Positions 43,286 through 51,878 of a stretch of 64,000 bases of DNA are shown one piece after another. The notes below the pieces were generated by a model. It ran no database searches, had not been told where the DNA came from, and was given only the letters and a program-made list of their open reading frames with translations. The DNA is from JAGRKR01 sp041397725. Its GTDB lineage: Bacteria > Pseudomonadota > Alphaproteobacteria > Rhizobiales > Hyphomicrobiaceae. The stretch spans positions 62,001 through 126,000 of the forward strand of contig JAWKVZ010000003.1 of the NCBI GenBank assembly GCA_041397725.1. Reading direction: 5' to 3'. Every line of letters starts with the position of its first letter. Position 1 is the stretch's first letter. A program made the position numbers and the translations under genes.

Positions 43286-44080
43286 CTACAGCCCGAGACC
43301 GCCGTCGAGCAGGAGCGTCTGCCCGGTCATGTAGTCGGAGGCACCCGAGGCGAGATAGAGGGCGAGCATGCCGACCTCGCGCAGGCGGCCGGCGCGGCCG
43401 AGCGGCACGATCTTCCGGGCGCGCTCCGTTGAACTCCTGAAGCCGTCCTCACCCGAGGTCACGACGTCCGGGAAGATGCCGGGCGCGATGGCGTTGACCT
43501 GGATGCCGTACGGTGCCCAGTCGAGCGCCTGGGCGCGCGTGAAACCGGCGAGCGCCGTCTTTGCGGTCGTGTAGAGCACGAGATCGCGCCCGCCTTGATG
43601 GGCGGTCCAGGAGGCGATGTTGATGACCTTGCCGGAGCGGCGCGCGAGCATGTGCGGACCGACGGCGCGGGTGCAGAGCAGCGCCTCCGTGAGGTTGAGG
43701 TCCATGATGCGCCGCAGCTCGTCGTCGGAGATCATCGTCGCAGGCGTTGCGCCGTCGGGCGGCGTCACGAGCGGCTTGCGGATGGAGTCGCCGAGCGCAT
43801 TCACGAGCACGTCGATGCGGCCGAACGTGGCGAGCACCGTCTCGACGGCGCGCGCCACGTCGCCGGATGCCGTGACGTCGGCGATGACGGGCACGACGCG
43901 CCGCCCCGAGGACTGCGCGATCTCACGGGCCGCCCCCTCGACATAGCGCGGCGTGAGCGCGTTGAGCGCCACGTCGGCGCCGGCCTCGGCCAGCACCTCT
44001 GCGATGCCTCTGCCGATGCCGCGTCCCGCGCCAGTGACGAGCACGACCTTTCCTGTCACGTCGAATTCAGCCGGCATCAT
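43286..44080 (-). CDS. short-chain dehydrogenase/reductase (SDR), FabG-like
   Basis: A 264-residue SDR. Cofactor motif TGAGRGIGRGIA (about 16-27), VNALGD in place of NNAG, catalytic Ser in NIASWTA, Tyr and Lys in LYTTAKTAL. C-terminal MTGQTLLLDGG is standard. ATG at 44080 has AGGAGGGAG upstream. Lies 31 bases after the ThDP enzyme gene. Confidence 0.9.
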   Translation of the reverse strand: MMPAEFDVTGKVVLVTGAGRGIGRGIAEVLAEAGADVALNALTPRYVEGAAREIAQSSGRRVVPVIADVTASGDVARAVETVLATFGRIDVLVNALGDSIRKPLVTPPDGATPATMISDDELRRIMDLNLTEALLCTRAVGPHMLARRSGKVINIASWTAHQGGRDLVLYTTAKTALAGFTRAQALDWAPYGIQVNAIAPGIFPDVVTSGEDGFRSSTERARKIVPLGRAGRLREVGMLALYLASGASDYMTGQTLLLDGGLGL

Positions 44081-44111
44081 GACGGGCACTCCCTCCTGTT
44101 GGACGAGGCGG

Positions 44112-45803
44112 TCAGACGACCCCGTGACCGCGCTGCACGGTGCGGCGCATGTTGGGGGCGGTGACCTGGTCGGAGATCTGCAGGTTCCAGACCTCGGTCT
44201 CACCCTGACGGACGAAATCCGCAAAGAGGCCCGGCAGCGCCGCGAGATCGCGCACTTCTGCGCCCCGCAGGCCGAAGCCGCGCGCGATGCTCTCGAACGG
44301 AGGCCGTCCGAAGATGGCGCCGGAGTCGTCGACGCCCTCGCCGCGGAACTTGTGGATCTCGGCCCCGTAGGCGCCGTCGTTCATGACGCAGATGAGCACC
44401 CTGAGCCCGTGACGCTTGAGGGTTTCCAGCTCCTGGATGTGCATGAGAAGGCTGCCGTCGCCCTCGATGAGCACGATCCTGCTGTCCGGACCCTGGCGAC
44501 GGGCCGCAGCCACGCCGAGCGCAAAGGAGAGGCCGTTGCCGATGGCTCCGAATTCACGAATGGAGGTGTACAGCTCCGGCGGCCGGCCGCGCATCTGCGA
44601 GTTGAAGTAGGCCTGATGCCCGGAGCCGCTGACGACGTGCCAGTCCTTGGGGATGACGTCGTCGAGGGCGCGGATCACGGCGCGCGGATCGAGGACGCCG
44701 GGCGCGATGTCGAAGGCCACGTCGTCGGGCGGCTCGTTGGCGATGCGGTGCGCGAGCTCGTTCGTGCGCAGTGTGGCGGCGGTCTTGCCGCCGGCGCCGA
44801 GCGTGCGATCGAGCGCCGCCAGCAGCGCCTCCACACTCGCGCGCGCATCCGCCTTGACGTAGAGGTTCGCCGCGCTCATCCCGTCCTTGAGACCGCGCGG
44901 CGCCTCGTCGATCTGGGCCACGAAGGCGTCGGGGAAGAGATGCCCGCCGTCGACCGTGTAGTAGGAGAGGCTGGCGCCGACGACCAGAACGAGATCGGCG
45001 CTGGCCATGACCTCGCGGCAGAGCGTGGACGCATAGCCGCCGCTGACGCCGAGCGAGAAGGGATGGTGGTCGAACATGCCGCGCCCCGGCAGCGTGTTGG
45101 CGAGGGCGGCGCCGCAGCGATCCGCCAGCGCCTCGACGACGGCCTTGGCTCCCGAGCGCAGCACGCCGCGGCCGCCGATCACGACAGGGCGCTTGGCGGT
45201 GCGCACACGCTCGACAAGACGTGCGATCTGCTCGGGGTCGGGATGCGTGCGTCCGCCATCGGGCATGAATTGCGTCGAGGGCACGTAGGGCGCACTCGCG
45301 GTGTACGGCAGCTTCTGGAGATCGTAGGGCACACCGATGACCACGGGCCGGCGCTCGTGGCGGGCGACGTGGAAGGCCTCGCGGACGTAGTCCAGCATGC
45401 GGGCGACGCTGTGGGCGGCGATGTAGTGGGCGCCCGTGGCGACGATGAACGGCGCCTGGTCGATGGCCTGATTGTAGAATTTGGCGTTGATCGGGCTTTC
45501 GCCGGAGAAGACCACGACCGGCAGGTGCGCCCTGACCGCGGCAGGCAGCGCCGTCATGAGCTGCGTCAGGCCCGGCCCGCAGGTGACCGAGGCCGCGGCG
45601 ATCTTGCCGGTCGCGAGATGGTAGGCCATCGCCGCAGCGACCGTGCAATGCTCGTGGCGCACGTGGATGGTCTCGACGCCCGGCAGTGCGGCCAGCGCCG
45701 ATGTCCAGTGCATGTTGCCGTCGCCCATCAGGATGAATTGCGTGTCGACGCCTTCGGCCACGAAGGCCTCCGCGAGGGCGTTGTAGAGCACCGGCTTCTT
45801 CAT
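44112..45803 (-). CDS. thiamine diphosphate-dependent enzyme (acetolactate-synthase-like)
   Basis: A 563-residue protein with the three-domain ThDP fold. The N-terminal Pyr domain has the activating Glu in RHEHCTVAAAMA. A central Rossmann-like domain (about 195-330) follows, and then the C-terminal PP domain with the Mg/ThDP motif EGDGSLLMHIQEL...NDGAYG. Likely forms or splits a C-C bond next to a 2-oxo acid; the precise reaction is not clear. It does not look like true IlvB (no regulatory subunit gene) nor sulfoacetaldehyde acetyltransferase. Position between an MFS gene and an SDR gene suggests a catabolic pathway. Confidence 0.85.
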   Translation of the reverse strand: MKKPVLYNALAEAFVAEGVDTQFILMGDGNMHWTSALAALPGVETIHVRHEHCTVAAAMAYHLATGKIAAASVTCGPGLTQLMTALPAAVRAHLPVVVFSGESPINAKFYNQAIDQAPFIVATGAHYIAAHSVARMLDYVREAFHVARHERRPVVIGVPYDLQKLPYTASAPYVPSTQFMPDGGRTHPDPEQIARLVERVRTAKRPVVIGGRGVLRSGAKAVVEALADRCGAALANTLPGRGMFDHHPFSLGVSGGYASTLCREVMASADLVLVVGASLSYYTVDGGHLFPDAFVAQIDEAPRGLKDGMSAANLYVKADARASVEALLAALDRTLGAGGKTAATLRTNELAHRIANEPPDDVAFDIAPGVLDPRAVIRALDDVIPKDWHVVSGSGHQAYFNSQMRGRPPELYTSIREFGAIGNGLSFALGVAAARRQGPDSRIVLIEGDGSLLMHIQELETLKRHGLRVLICVMNDGAYGAEIHKFRGEGVDDSGAIFGRPPFESIARGFGLRGAEVRDLAALPGLFADFVRQGETEVWNLQISDQVTAPNMRRTVQRGHGVV

Positions 45804-45962
45804 GTCGGGGTCCTGATCTGCATGAGGTGGGGATGGGATGGGCGGATGTCGGGGATGGGAAGGGGGCGGAGGGTCGGGTCGGCCGATGTTAGTGGACCGG
45901 CAGCCCCGCTGCCAAGCGCCTAGGTGCGTCGACCGACGGCCTGGACGGGGCGCGGCGCCGGC

Positions 45963-47165
45963 TCAGCGCCCGCCCCGGGCGCGATGCGTTTCCGGCGCGG
46001 CGATGGCAAAGGCCAGACCGACCGCGACGAGCGCCGCAGCGCCGGTGAGGAGCGCCGCCACGGGGCCGTGCAGGTCGACGATGAGGCCGAGCAGCAGGGG
46101 ACCGATGACGTAGCCGGCGTCGCCGGTCATGCGATAGGTGCTGATGGCGGCCGCGTTCATGCCGGGCGGCGCGGAATCGGCGGCATAGGCGGCGGGCGCC
46201 GTGCCGCTCGCGGAACTCGCCATGCCCCAGACGATACTGGCGGCGATGAACCACGAGTAGGAGGGGGCCACACAGAAGAGCACCATCGAGACGCCGGTCA
46301 GCAGCGTCGCCGGCACGATCACGGTCTTGCGCCCGAACAGGTCCGTGAGCATGCCCGCGCCATAGCCAGCCACGAGCCCCGCGAGGCTGCCGAGCATCAG
46401 CGCGAAGCCGATGGCGCTGACCGAAAGGCCGAGCCGGGTGGAGGCGAGGACGGGAATCACCGCGAATAGCCCGCCGGTCCGCACCACCGTGTTCATCAGC
46501 GAGATGAGGCTGACGAGAAGGAAACCGACCTGGCCGCCGAGCAGACGCAGCTGCGTCATGAAGGGCGGCAGCGTCACCTGTCCCTTGCCGCCGGCCATGC
46601 GCGAGAGGTCCCGCGTCTCGGACACGGCGAACCAGGCGACGACGGTCGCCAGCAGGCTGGCGACGCCATAGGCCACGAACGGGGCCGACAGGCCGAAATG
46701 CTCGGCGATGAGACCGCCCGGAAAAGGACCGATGCCGACGGCGAAGATGAAGGTGCCCTGATAGATCGCGATGGTGCGCCCGCGCGTGGCCGGCGTGGTG
46801 ATGTCGGCCAGCACGACCTGGCCGGTCGTCACGACCAGGCCGGCGCCCAGTCCCGCGACGAACCGCGCGAGGATGAATTCGGGGTAACCCGTCGCCCACG
46901 CGCACCAGAGGTTCCCGATGCTGGAGATCAGCCCGCCGAGCGCCAATGTCGGCCGCCGGCCGATGCGATCGGACAGTTGACCGGCCGGCAGCGCCACGAC
47001 GAACCGGGCGAGCCCGTAGATGGCCACGGCCATGCCGATCGCAGAGGCCGTCACGCCGAACGACTGCGCATAAAGGGCCAGCGATGGCACGACCGCGCCG
47101 AACCCGAGCTGGTTCACGGCGATCAGCATGCACATCCAGATGAGCACGCGTCGCTCGAAAGGCAT
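45963..47165 (-). CDS. MFS transporter
   Basis: A 400-residue inner-membrane carrier with 12 predicted helices. The MFS motif is GQLSDRIGRRPTLALG in the loop between helices 2 and 3. First gene of the minus-strand cluster, so it probably imports the substrate or exports a product of the ThDP/SDR/acyl-CoA enzymes. Ligand unknown. Confidence 0.87.
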   Translation of the reverse strand: MPFERRVLIWMCMLIAVNQLGFGAVVPSLALYAQSFGVTASAIGMAVAIYGLARFVVALPAGQLSDRIGRRPTLALGGLISSIGNLWCAWATGYPEFILARFVAGLGAGLVVTTGQVVLADITTPATRGRTIAIYQGTFIFAVGIGPFPGGLIAEHFGLSAPFVAYGVASLLATVVAWFAVSETRDLSRMAGGKGQVTLPPFMTQLRLLGGQVGFLLVSLISLMNTVVRTGGLFAVIPVLASTRLGLSVSAIGFALMLGSLAGLVAGYGAGMLTDLFGRKTVIVPATLLTGVSMVLFCVAPSYSWFIAASIVWGMASSASGTAPAAYAADSAPPGMNAAAISTYRMTGDAGYVIGPLLLGLIVDLHGPVAALLTGAAALVAVGLAFAIAAPETHRARGGR

Positions 47166-47537
47166 GGTTTGCAGAACTCCGGCTGCGGCGGGTGGCGGTC
47201 GCGTCGGGGAGCACCCTTCGGGGCATCATCGACAGCGAGAGGCTCGGCTGTGCGATCCCTCGGCGTCGTGGTTCGCACATCTGATCGAAGAAGCGGGGGC
47301 AGTCACGCCCGCGACGGAACCACGACGCGGTTTCATCTCGAGCGATCGCAGCCTAGCTGATTTGCCAGCCGGCGCCAGAGCGGCGTGCGTGGCCCTTGCC
47401 GGGATCGCCAGCGACAGGTCGCCGACACGATCCCGCCGCCCCGGCGTGATTGCGCTGGCAAGGGGCGTGGCGTCGCGCCATTCTGACGGCCGGCCGCCAG
47501 CGGTTCGGGGCGTCGGGGCTGAGCGTGAGCAGGGGGC
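47166..47537. other. divergent intergenic region
   Basis: 372 bases between the divergent MFS and TauE/SafE genes. GC-rich; no convincing frame. Probably holds both promoters; no operator recognised. Confidence 0.45.
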
Positions 47538-48305
47538 ATGATGCAGGACATTCTCGGAGTGCCGATCGACGTCCGCCTTCTCGTCGCCTGCGCGGCGGTG
47601 GCCGTCGGCGGGTTGATGCGGGGGTTCGTCGGCTTCGGTGCGGCGCTCGTCATCGTCCCCGTGATGACGCTGGCTTATGGACCGCACATCGCCGTCGTGG
47701 CGCAGACCATCATCGGTGTGCCCGCTCTCATTCAGCTCCTGCCGGACGCCATTCGCCATTCGGAGAGAGCCATCGTGGCGCCAATGGCGCTGGCCATCCT
47801 GCTGGCTGCGCCCTTCGGCACGTGGATGCTGGTGGCGGCGAGCCCCGCCCTGATGAAGATCGTCATCGCCGTGCTCGTGCTGCTCATGGTGGCGATGCTG
47901 GGCAAAGGCTGGCGGCTCGAGCATGCCTCGGCGCCGACGCTGGTGCTGGCGGGCATCGCGGGCGGGCTCGTGCAAGGCGTGTCGGGCATGGGTGGGCCGC
48001 CCGTCGTCGCCGTGGCGCTGTCACGGCCGGGGCCGCCGGAACGCCAGCGTGGTAACGTCCTGGCCGCGATGACGGCGATCACGATCTCCTCGGTGTTACC
48101 GCTCTGGCAATTCGGCCTGTTCACGCGCCAAGCCTTGGTCATGGGCCTCGTGCTGCTGCCCGTCTATATCCTCTCGATCCGCGTCGGCGGGCGCTATTTT
48201 GCCCGCTCGGGCGGGCACAACTTCCGGCCTGCCGCCTTGCTGACGCTGGCCGTGATCGGTGCGACGACGCTGCTTGCGGCGCTGCGCGACTATCTATCGA
48301 GCTGA
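47538..48305 (+). CDS. TauE/SafE-family sulfite/anion exporter
   Basis: A 255-residue inner-membrane protein with eight predicted helices in two inverted halves. The first half has GLMRGFVGFGAALVIVP and the second LVQGVSGMGGPPVVAV, the paired glycine-rich TauE motifs. Members export sulfite, sulfoacetate or other organosulfonates. Two adjacent ATGs (47538 and 47541) follow AGGGGGC. The stop lies ten bases from the end of the convergent channel gene. Confidence 0.88.
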   Translation: MMQDILGVPIDVRLLVACAAVAVGGLMRGFVGFGAALVIVPVMTLAYGPHIAVVAQTIIGVPALIQLLPDAIRHSERAIVAPMALAILLAAPFGTWMLVAASPALMKIVIAVLVLLMVAMLGKGWRLEHASAPTLVLAGIAGGLVQGVSGMGGPPVVAVALSRPGPPERQRGNVLAAMTAITISSVLPLWQFGLFTRQALVMGLVLLPVYILSIRVGGRYFARSGGHNFRPAALLTLAVIGATTLLAALRDYLSS

Positions 48306-48315
48306 GCGGCAGGCC

Positions 48316-50964
48316 TCAGGCGGGCTTTGGTGGCGGCTCTGTGACGTCCTTCGGCGCGGTCCCGCCCTGGCGCTCGGCGAGGACCTTGGCGAGCGCCTGC
48401 TTGAGACCGTCGAGATCGCGCAAGTGCAGGTCTTGCTGGGGGAAGGGAATCTCGATCCCACGCTCGGCGAAAGCCTTGAAAATTGCGATGCGCAGGTCGG
48501 TCTGCACGTCGAACGTACGCTTGATGTCGGGGATGTAGACGCGCACGGAGAAATCCAGTGAGCTGGCGCCGAAATCCACGAAGGCGATGCGCGGCTCGGG
48601 ATGGCGCAGCACGGTCGGATGAGCCTGGGCGATCTCGCGCAGGAGGGCCACCACCTCCGCGGGATCGGACGAGTAGGCGGTTCCGACATTGATGATGACG
48701 CGGCCCATGGCATTGCGATGGGTGAGATTGATGACGCGTCCGGTGATCAACTCGGAGTTCGGCAGGATGAGGCTCGAGCGGTCGAACGTCTCGATCTCCG
48801 TCGCGCGCACGCTGATGCGGCGCACGAAGCCCTGATCGTTGCCGACGACGATCCAGTCGCCGACCTTGATCGGGCGTTCGACGAGCAGGATGAGGCCCGA
48901 GACGAAATTGTTGACGATGCTCTGGAGGCCGAAGCCGATGCCGACCGAGAGCGCACCGGCGACGATGGCCAGGTTGGTGATGTCGAAGCCGGCGTAGGCG
49001 ATGGCGACGGCGGCGGCGACGGCGATGCCGAGGTAGCCGACGGCCGTGCCGATGGAATTGGCGATGCCGGTGTCCATGCGGCTCGGGTGCAGGACGGTGT
49101 CGCCGAGCGAGCGCTGCAGCACTCGCGTCGCGAACAGGATGCTGGTGAACAACAGGCCGGCAATGAGGATGCGCGCGAGCGAGATGCGGATGGAGCCGAT
49201 CTCGAAGCCGAAGATGAGGGCGCGCAGCCAGACCTGGATATCAGCCCAGGCGACGCCCCACTGCAGCAGCAGCACCGGCACGACGGCGAGCACCAGCAAG
49301 GCGTTGAGCGTCAGTGACAGGGCGAGTGCGAGCTGGCCGCGCCGACGGGTGTCGAGGCCGAGGTCGTCCTCGAGCCGGTGGCCGAGCGAGCGCTCGGAAT
49401 CCGCGATCTCGCGCGTCAAGCCGCGGATGGCCAGATGCAACAGCATGGCGGCGACGAGAATGGAGCCCGTCACGACCACCTGTCCGGCGATGAAGCGGCC
49501 GAGAGCCACGTATCCGGCGGCTGAGACGACGATGATGACGAGCGCGATGGCGAGCAGCGGGAACTTGAGCGAGCGCGGCGACATCGCCGCGACGAACGTC
49601 GGCGCAGCCGTCTCTTCGGCGAGTTCCGCCGCCTGCTCGGCCTCGCTCGCCGGCGGGCGCTTGAACGGCGTGAAGACCACGGCCAGCAGCAGCATGGCGA
49701 AGGCGATCGACGAAACGAATGTCTCGGCGACGGTCAGCGACAGGGGCGCGTAGAACGCGCGATTCATCTCCCTGAACACCATGTCGACAGCGTAGACGGC
49801 GGCGATGGCGCGGATCAGGAAATGCAGGCGGTTGGCGCTCGGCGTATCGAGCGGCAGCACACGCCAGAGTGGCTTGTTCGGCGAGAAGAGCGTCCGAGAC
49901 AGCGCGGAAATGGCGATGAACAGCAACGCGGCCTGCAGGATCACCTGCACGACGTCGCCGATCGGCGGCTTTAGCAACTCGAGGCTGTCCAGGCCGGCAT
50001 AGAGCAGGAGGAGCGATGCCAGCATCGGGATGGCGCGGGCGGGCGCCGTCCAGACCACGGCATTGGCCCGCGCCAGTTGCGTGCGCTCGCGCGGCTGATC
50101 GCCACCCCGGACCCATCGGATGAGCCGCTTGACCAAGCGCTTCAACCCGAACAGCGTCAGCAGCGACGCGACGAGCAGCAGTATCACCTCGATGAGATGC
50201 GGCTGGATTTCCAGCCACCAGGCCTTGAGCACGATGCCGATCAGCCGCATCGTCGTGCCGGAGTGCTCGATCATGTCCGACCAGACCGCCGGACGAAGCG
50301 GGCTGCGCGTGCGTTTCAGCAGGGCTTGGGTGAACAGGGCGCGGCGCAGTTCCTGGATGCGCCCGACAAGTTGGCCGATCTGTTCCTCGGCGAGCTTCAC
50401 CGTCTTGGCGGCGCCGTCGAGTTGCGAGAAATAGACGCCGAGGCGTTTGCGCTCGGCCGCGACCTGCGGCGACTCCGGGGCGGCGTCCTTGCCGGGAGCC
50501 GGGCCGAGCTTGTCGATCTGCGATTTGACGTCGGCGAGCGGCGCCTTGATCTTCTGCTCGAGCTCCTTGGCGACGGCGAGCAGTTCGTCAAGTTTCGAGC
50601 GGAGCGTGTTGAGCTCGTCCTCGTTCTCGGCCGCGTCCTCGACGCGGCCTGAAACGCTGTCGACATCCTCGGAAAGCTTCTTGAGCGGGTCCGCGATGGC
50701 CCGCGCCAGGCGCGGTTGCGCCGGCTTGGCAGGCTCGCGCGCGGCGGCGGGGGGCGGTGCAGCGGTAGGCGCCGACAGCGGCGGCGCAGTCGGTGTGGGT
50801 GTCACGTCCGGAGCAGGTGTCACGACCGGAGCCGGCGGCTGCGTCGCCGGCTTGGCGGCCGTCTGGGCGATCGCCGCGTGACTTGTGGCAAGACAGCCGA
50901 GCAGCACGGCGACCAGGATGGCAAGCAGTCTTCGGTACGCGGCGATCGGACCTCGTGAACTCAA
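48316..50964 (-). CDS. mechanosensitive channel, MscS/MscK type with DUF3772-like region
   Basis: An 882-residue inner-membrane protein. Signal peptide (1-34), Pro/Ala-rich stretch (35-80), periplasmic coiled coil (about 90-210), then about ten membrane segments. A C-terminal MscS module includes the pore helix (GALSVGIGFGLQSIVNNFVSG) and the beta domain (IKVGDWIVV.., RRISVRATEIETFDRS..LILPNSELI). It opens on membrane stretch to release solutes in hypo-osmotic shock. The start is TTG at 50964, with AGGGGA six bases upstream; no ATG or GTG is available nearby. Confidence 0.9.
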   Translation of the reverse strand: MSSRGPIAAYRRLLAILVAVLLGCLATSHAAIAQTAAKPATQPPAPVVTPAPDVTPTPTAPPLSAPTAAPPPAAAREPAKPAQPRLARAIADPLKKLSEDVDSVSGRVEDAAENEDELNTLRSKLDELLAVAKELEQKIKAPLADVKSQIDKLGPAPGKDAAPESPQVAAERKRLGVYFSQLDGAAKTVKLAEEQIGQLVGRIQELRRALFTQALLKRTRSPLRPAVWSDMIEHSGTTMRLIGIVLKAWWLEIQPHLIEVILLLVASLLTLFGLKRLVKRLIRWVRGGDQPRERTQLARANAVVWTAPARAIPMLASLLLLYAGLDSLELLKPPIGDVVQVILQAALLFIAISALSRTLFSPNKPLWRVLPLDTPSANRLHFLIRAIAAVYAVDMVFREMNRAFYAPLSLTVAETFVSSIAFAMLLLAVVFTPFKRPPASEAEQAAELAEETAAPTFVAAMSPRSLKFPLLAIALVIIVVSAAGYVALGRFIAGQVVVTGSILVAAMLLHLAIRGLTREIADSERSLGHRLEDDLGLDTRRRGQLALALSLTLNALLVLAVVPVLLLQWGVAWADIQVWLRALIFGFEIGSIRISLARILIAGLLFTSILFATRVLQRSLGDTVLHPSRMDTGIANSIGTAVGYLGIAVAAAVAIAYAGFDITNLAIVAGALSVGIGFGLQSIVNNFVSGLILLVERPIKVGDWIVVGNDQGFVRRISVRATEIETFDRSSLILPNSELITGRVINLTHRNAMGRVIINVGTAYSSDPAEVVALLREIAQAHPTVLRHPEPRIAFVDFGASSLDFSVRVYIPDIKRTFDVQTDLRIAIFKAFAERGIEIPFPQQDLHLRDLDGLKQALAKVLAERQGGTAPKDVTEPPPKPA

Positions 50965-51171
50965 TGCAATCCCCTAATGCTGCTTCGCCTTACTGCTGCT
51001 TCGCTGTCCGGTTGCGGGTGGGCCGGTCATGCGGGCTGGGAATTCCGGTCAGTCATGGACCCCCACCATGGAGGCCACGAGGCCGGCTCCCGGGAGGTGT
51101 CCCCTGTAAGTCACCCGCCCGGGCTCGCGCGCTCGGCTGCCGGAAGGCTGAGCGCTCTCTGGCGCCAGCGG

Positions 51172-51543
51172 TCAGCCTTCGCTTCCTGGCTGCCCGAGCG
51201 GACGGGCCTGCCTGCCGAAAACAGCACGCTCGGAGTCGTTGCCGGAGTTGATGCGTGCCGGCGCCGCCGATTTGCGCTCCCCGATCCCCGTCTCGATCAC
51301 GATGTCGACCGGGCCACCGGTCATGATGAGGTGCTCGACATCGTCCCGCCGAATGATGACGAGGCGGCGGCGGCCGTCGACATTGGCCTGCTCCACGATC
51401 GACAGACGGCGCTCGCGCGGGCTTCCGAAGATGCCGGAGGAGTTGGAGCCGTTGCCCAGGTAGTTGGAGTAGAACCAGTAGCCCGCCACGCCGAGCCCAC
51501 CGATCAGGATCAGAGCCAAGAGCCAATACAAGATTGTTTCCAT
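51172..51543 (-). CDS. FliO-like small membrane protein
   Basis: A 123-residue protein with one N-terminal membrane helix (about 4-25) and a small cytoplasmic domain. The domain contains RRLSIVEQANVDGRRRLVII and VEHLIMTGGPVDIVIE, a pattern of FliO proteins, which help assemble the flagellar export gate. In Rhizobiales this kind of gene sits next to cckA away from other flagellar genes, so a non-flagellar role is open. ATG at 51543 chosen because the hydrophobic helix begins right after it. Confidence 0.65.
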   Translation of the reverse strand: METILYWLLALILIGGLGVAGYWFYSNYLGNGSNSSGIFGSPRERRLSIVEQANVDGRRRLVIIRRDDVEHLIMTGGPVDIVIETGIGERKSAAPARINSGNDSERAVFGRQARPLGQPGSEG

Positions 51544-51878
51544 GCCACTCCCCAGGCTTGGCTGCCGCCAACCCCCTTCAGCATCGGTCTGCAGATGGTC
51601 AGGACGACGATGGACGCACACTCGTCCTCGTGTGCGACATGCGTTTCCGCCGCCGCGCACCCGGCCAAGCTATAGCAGGATTTCACAGCATTTTAACCCT
51701 AATGTCGAAAGTGTTCATGGGGACGGTCCGGTCCGTCGACAGTCTCTTCGCTCGCCGTCGTCGCGTCTCGGATCTCTGCTCGCGATCTCGTCAGTCCAGA
51801 AATTTGTGTGAGTACTTCTCTGTGAAAACCAAGGCGTCTCAGAGCCCTGCACGAACGAATCAGCTATTTTCTCCGGTG
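51544..51878. other. divergent intergenic region of fliO-like gene and cckA
   Basis: 335 bases, relatively AT-rich around 51665-51715 (TTTTAACCCTAAT). Promoters for both genes are expected. No complete CtrA box (TTAA-N7-TTAA) was found. Confidence 0.45.

Noticed and set aside
44112..48305. ThDP enzyme plus TauE as a sulfonate pathway (Xsc-like)
   Set aside because: The ThDP enzyme lacks the Xsc-type N-terminal sequence and no pta or sulfonate genes are present; TauE/SafE is on the other strand.
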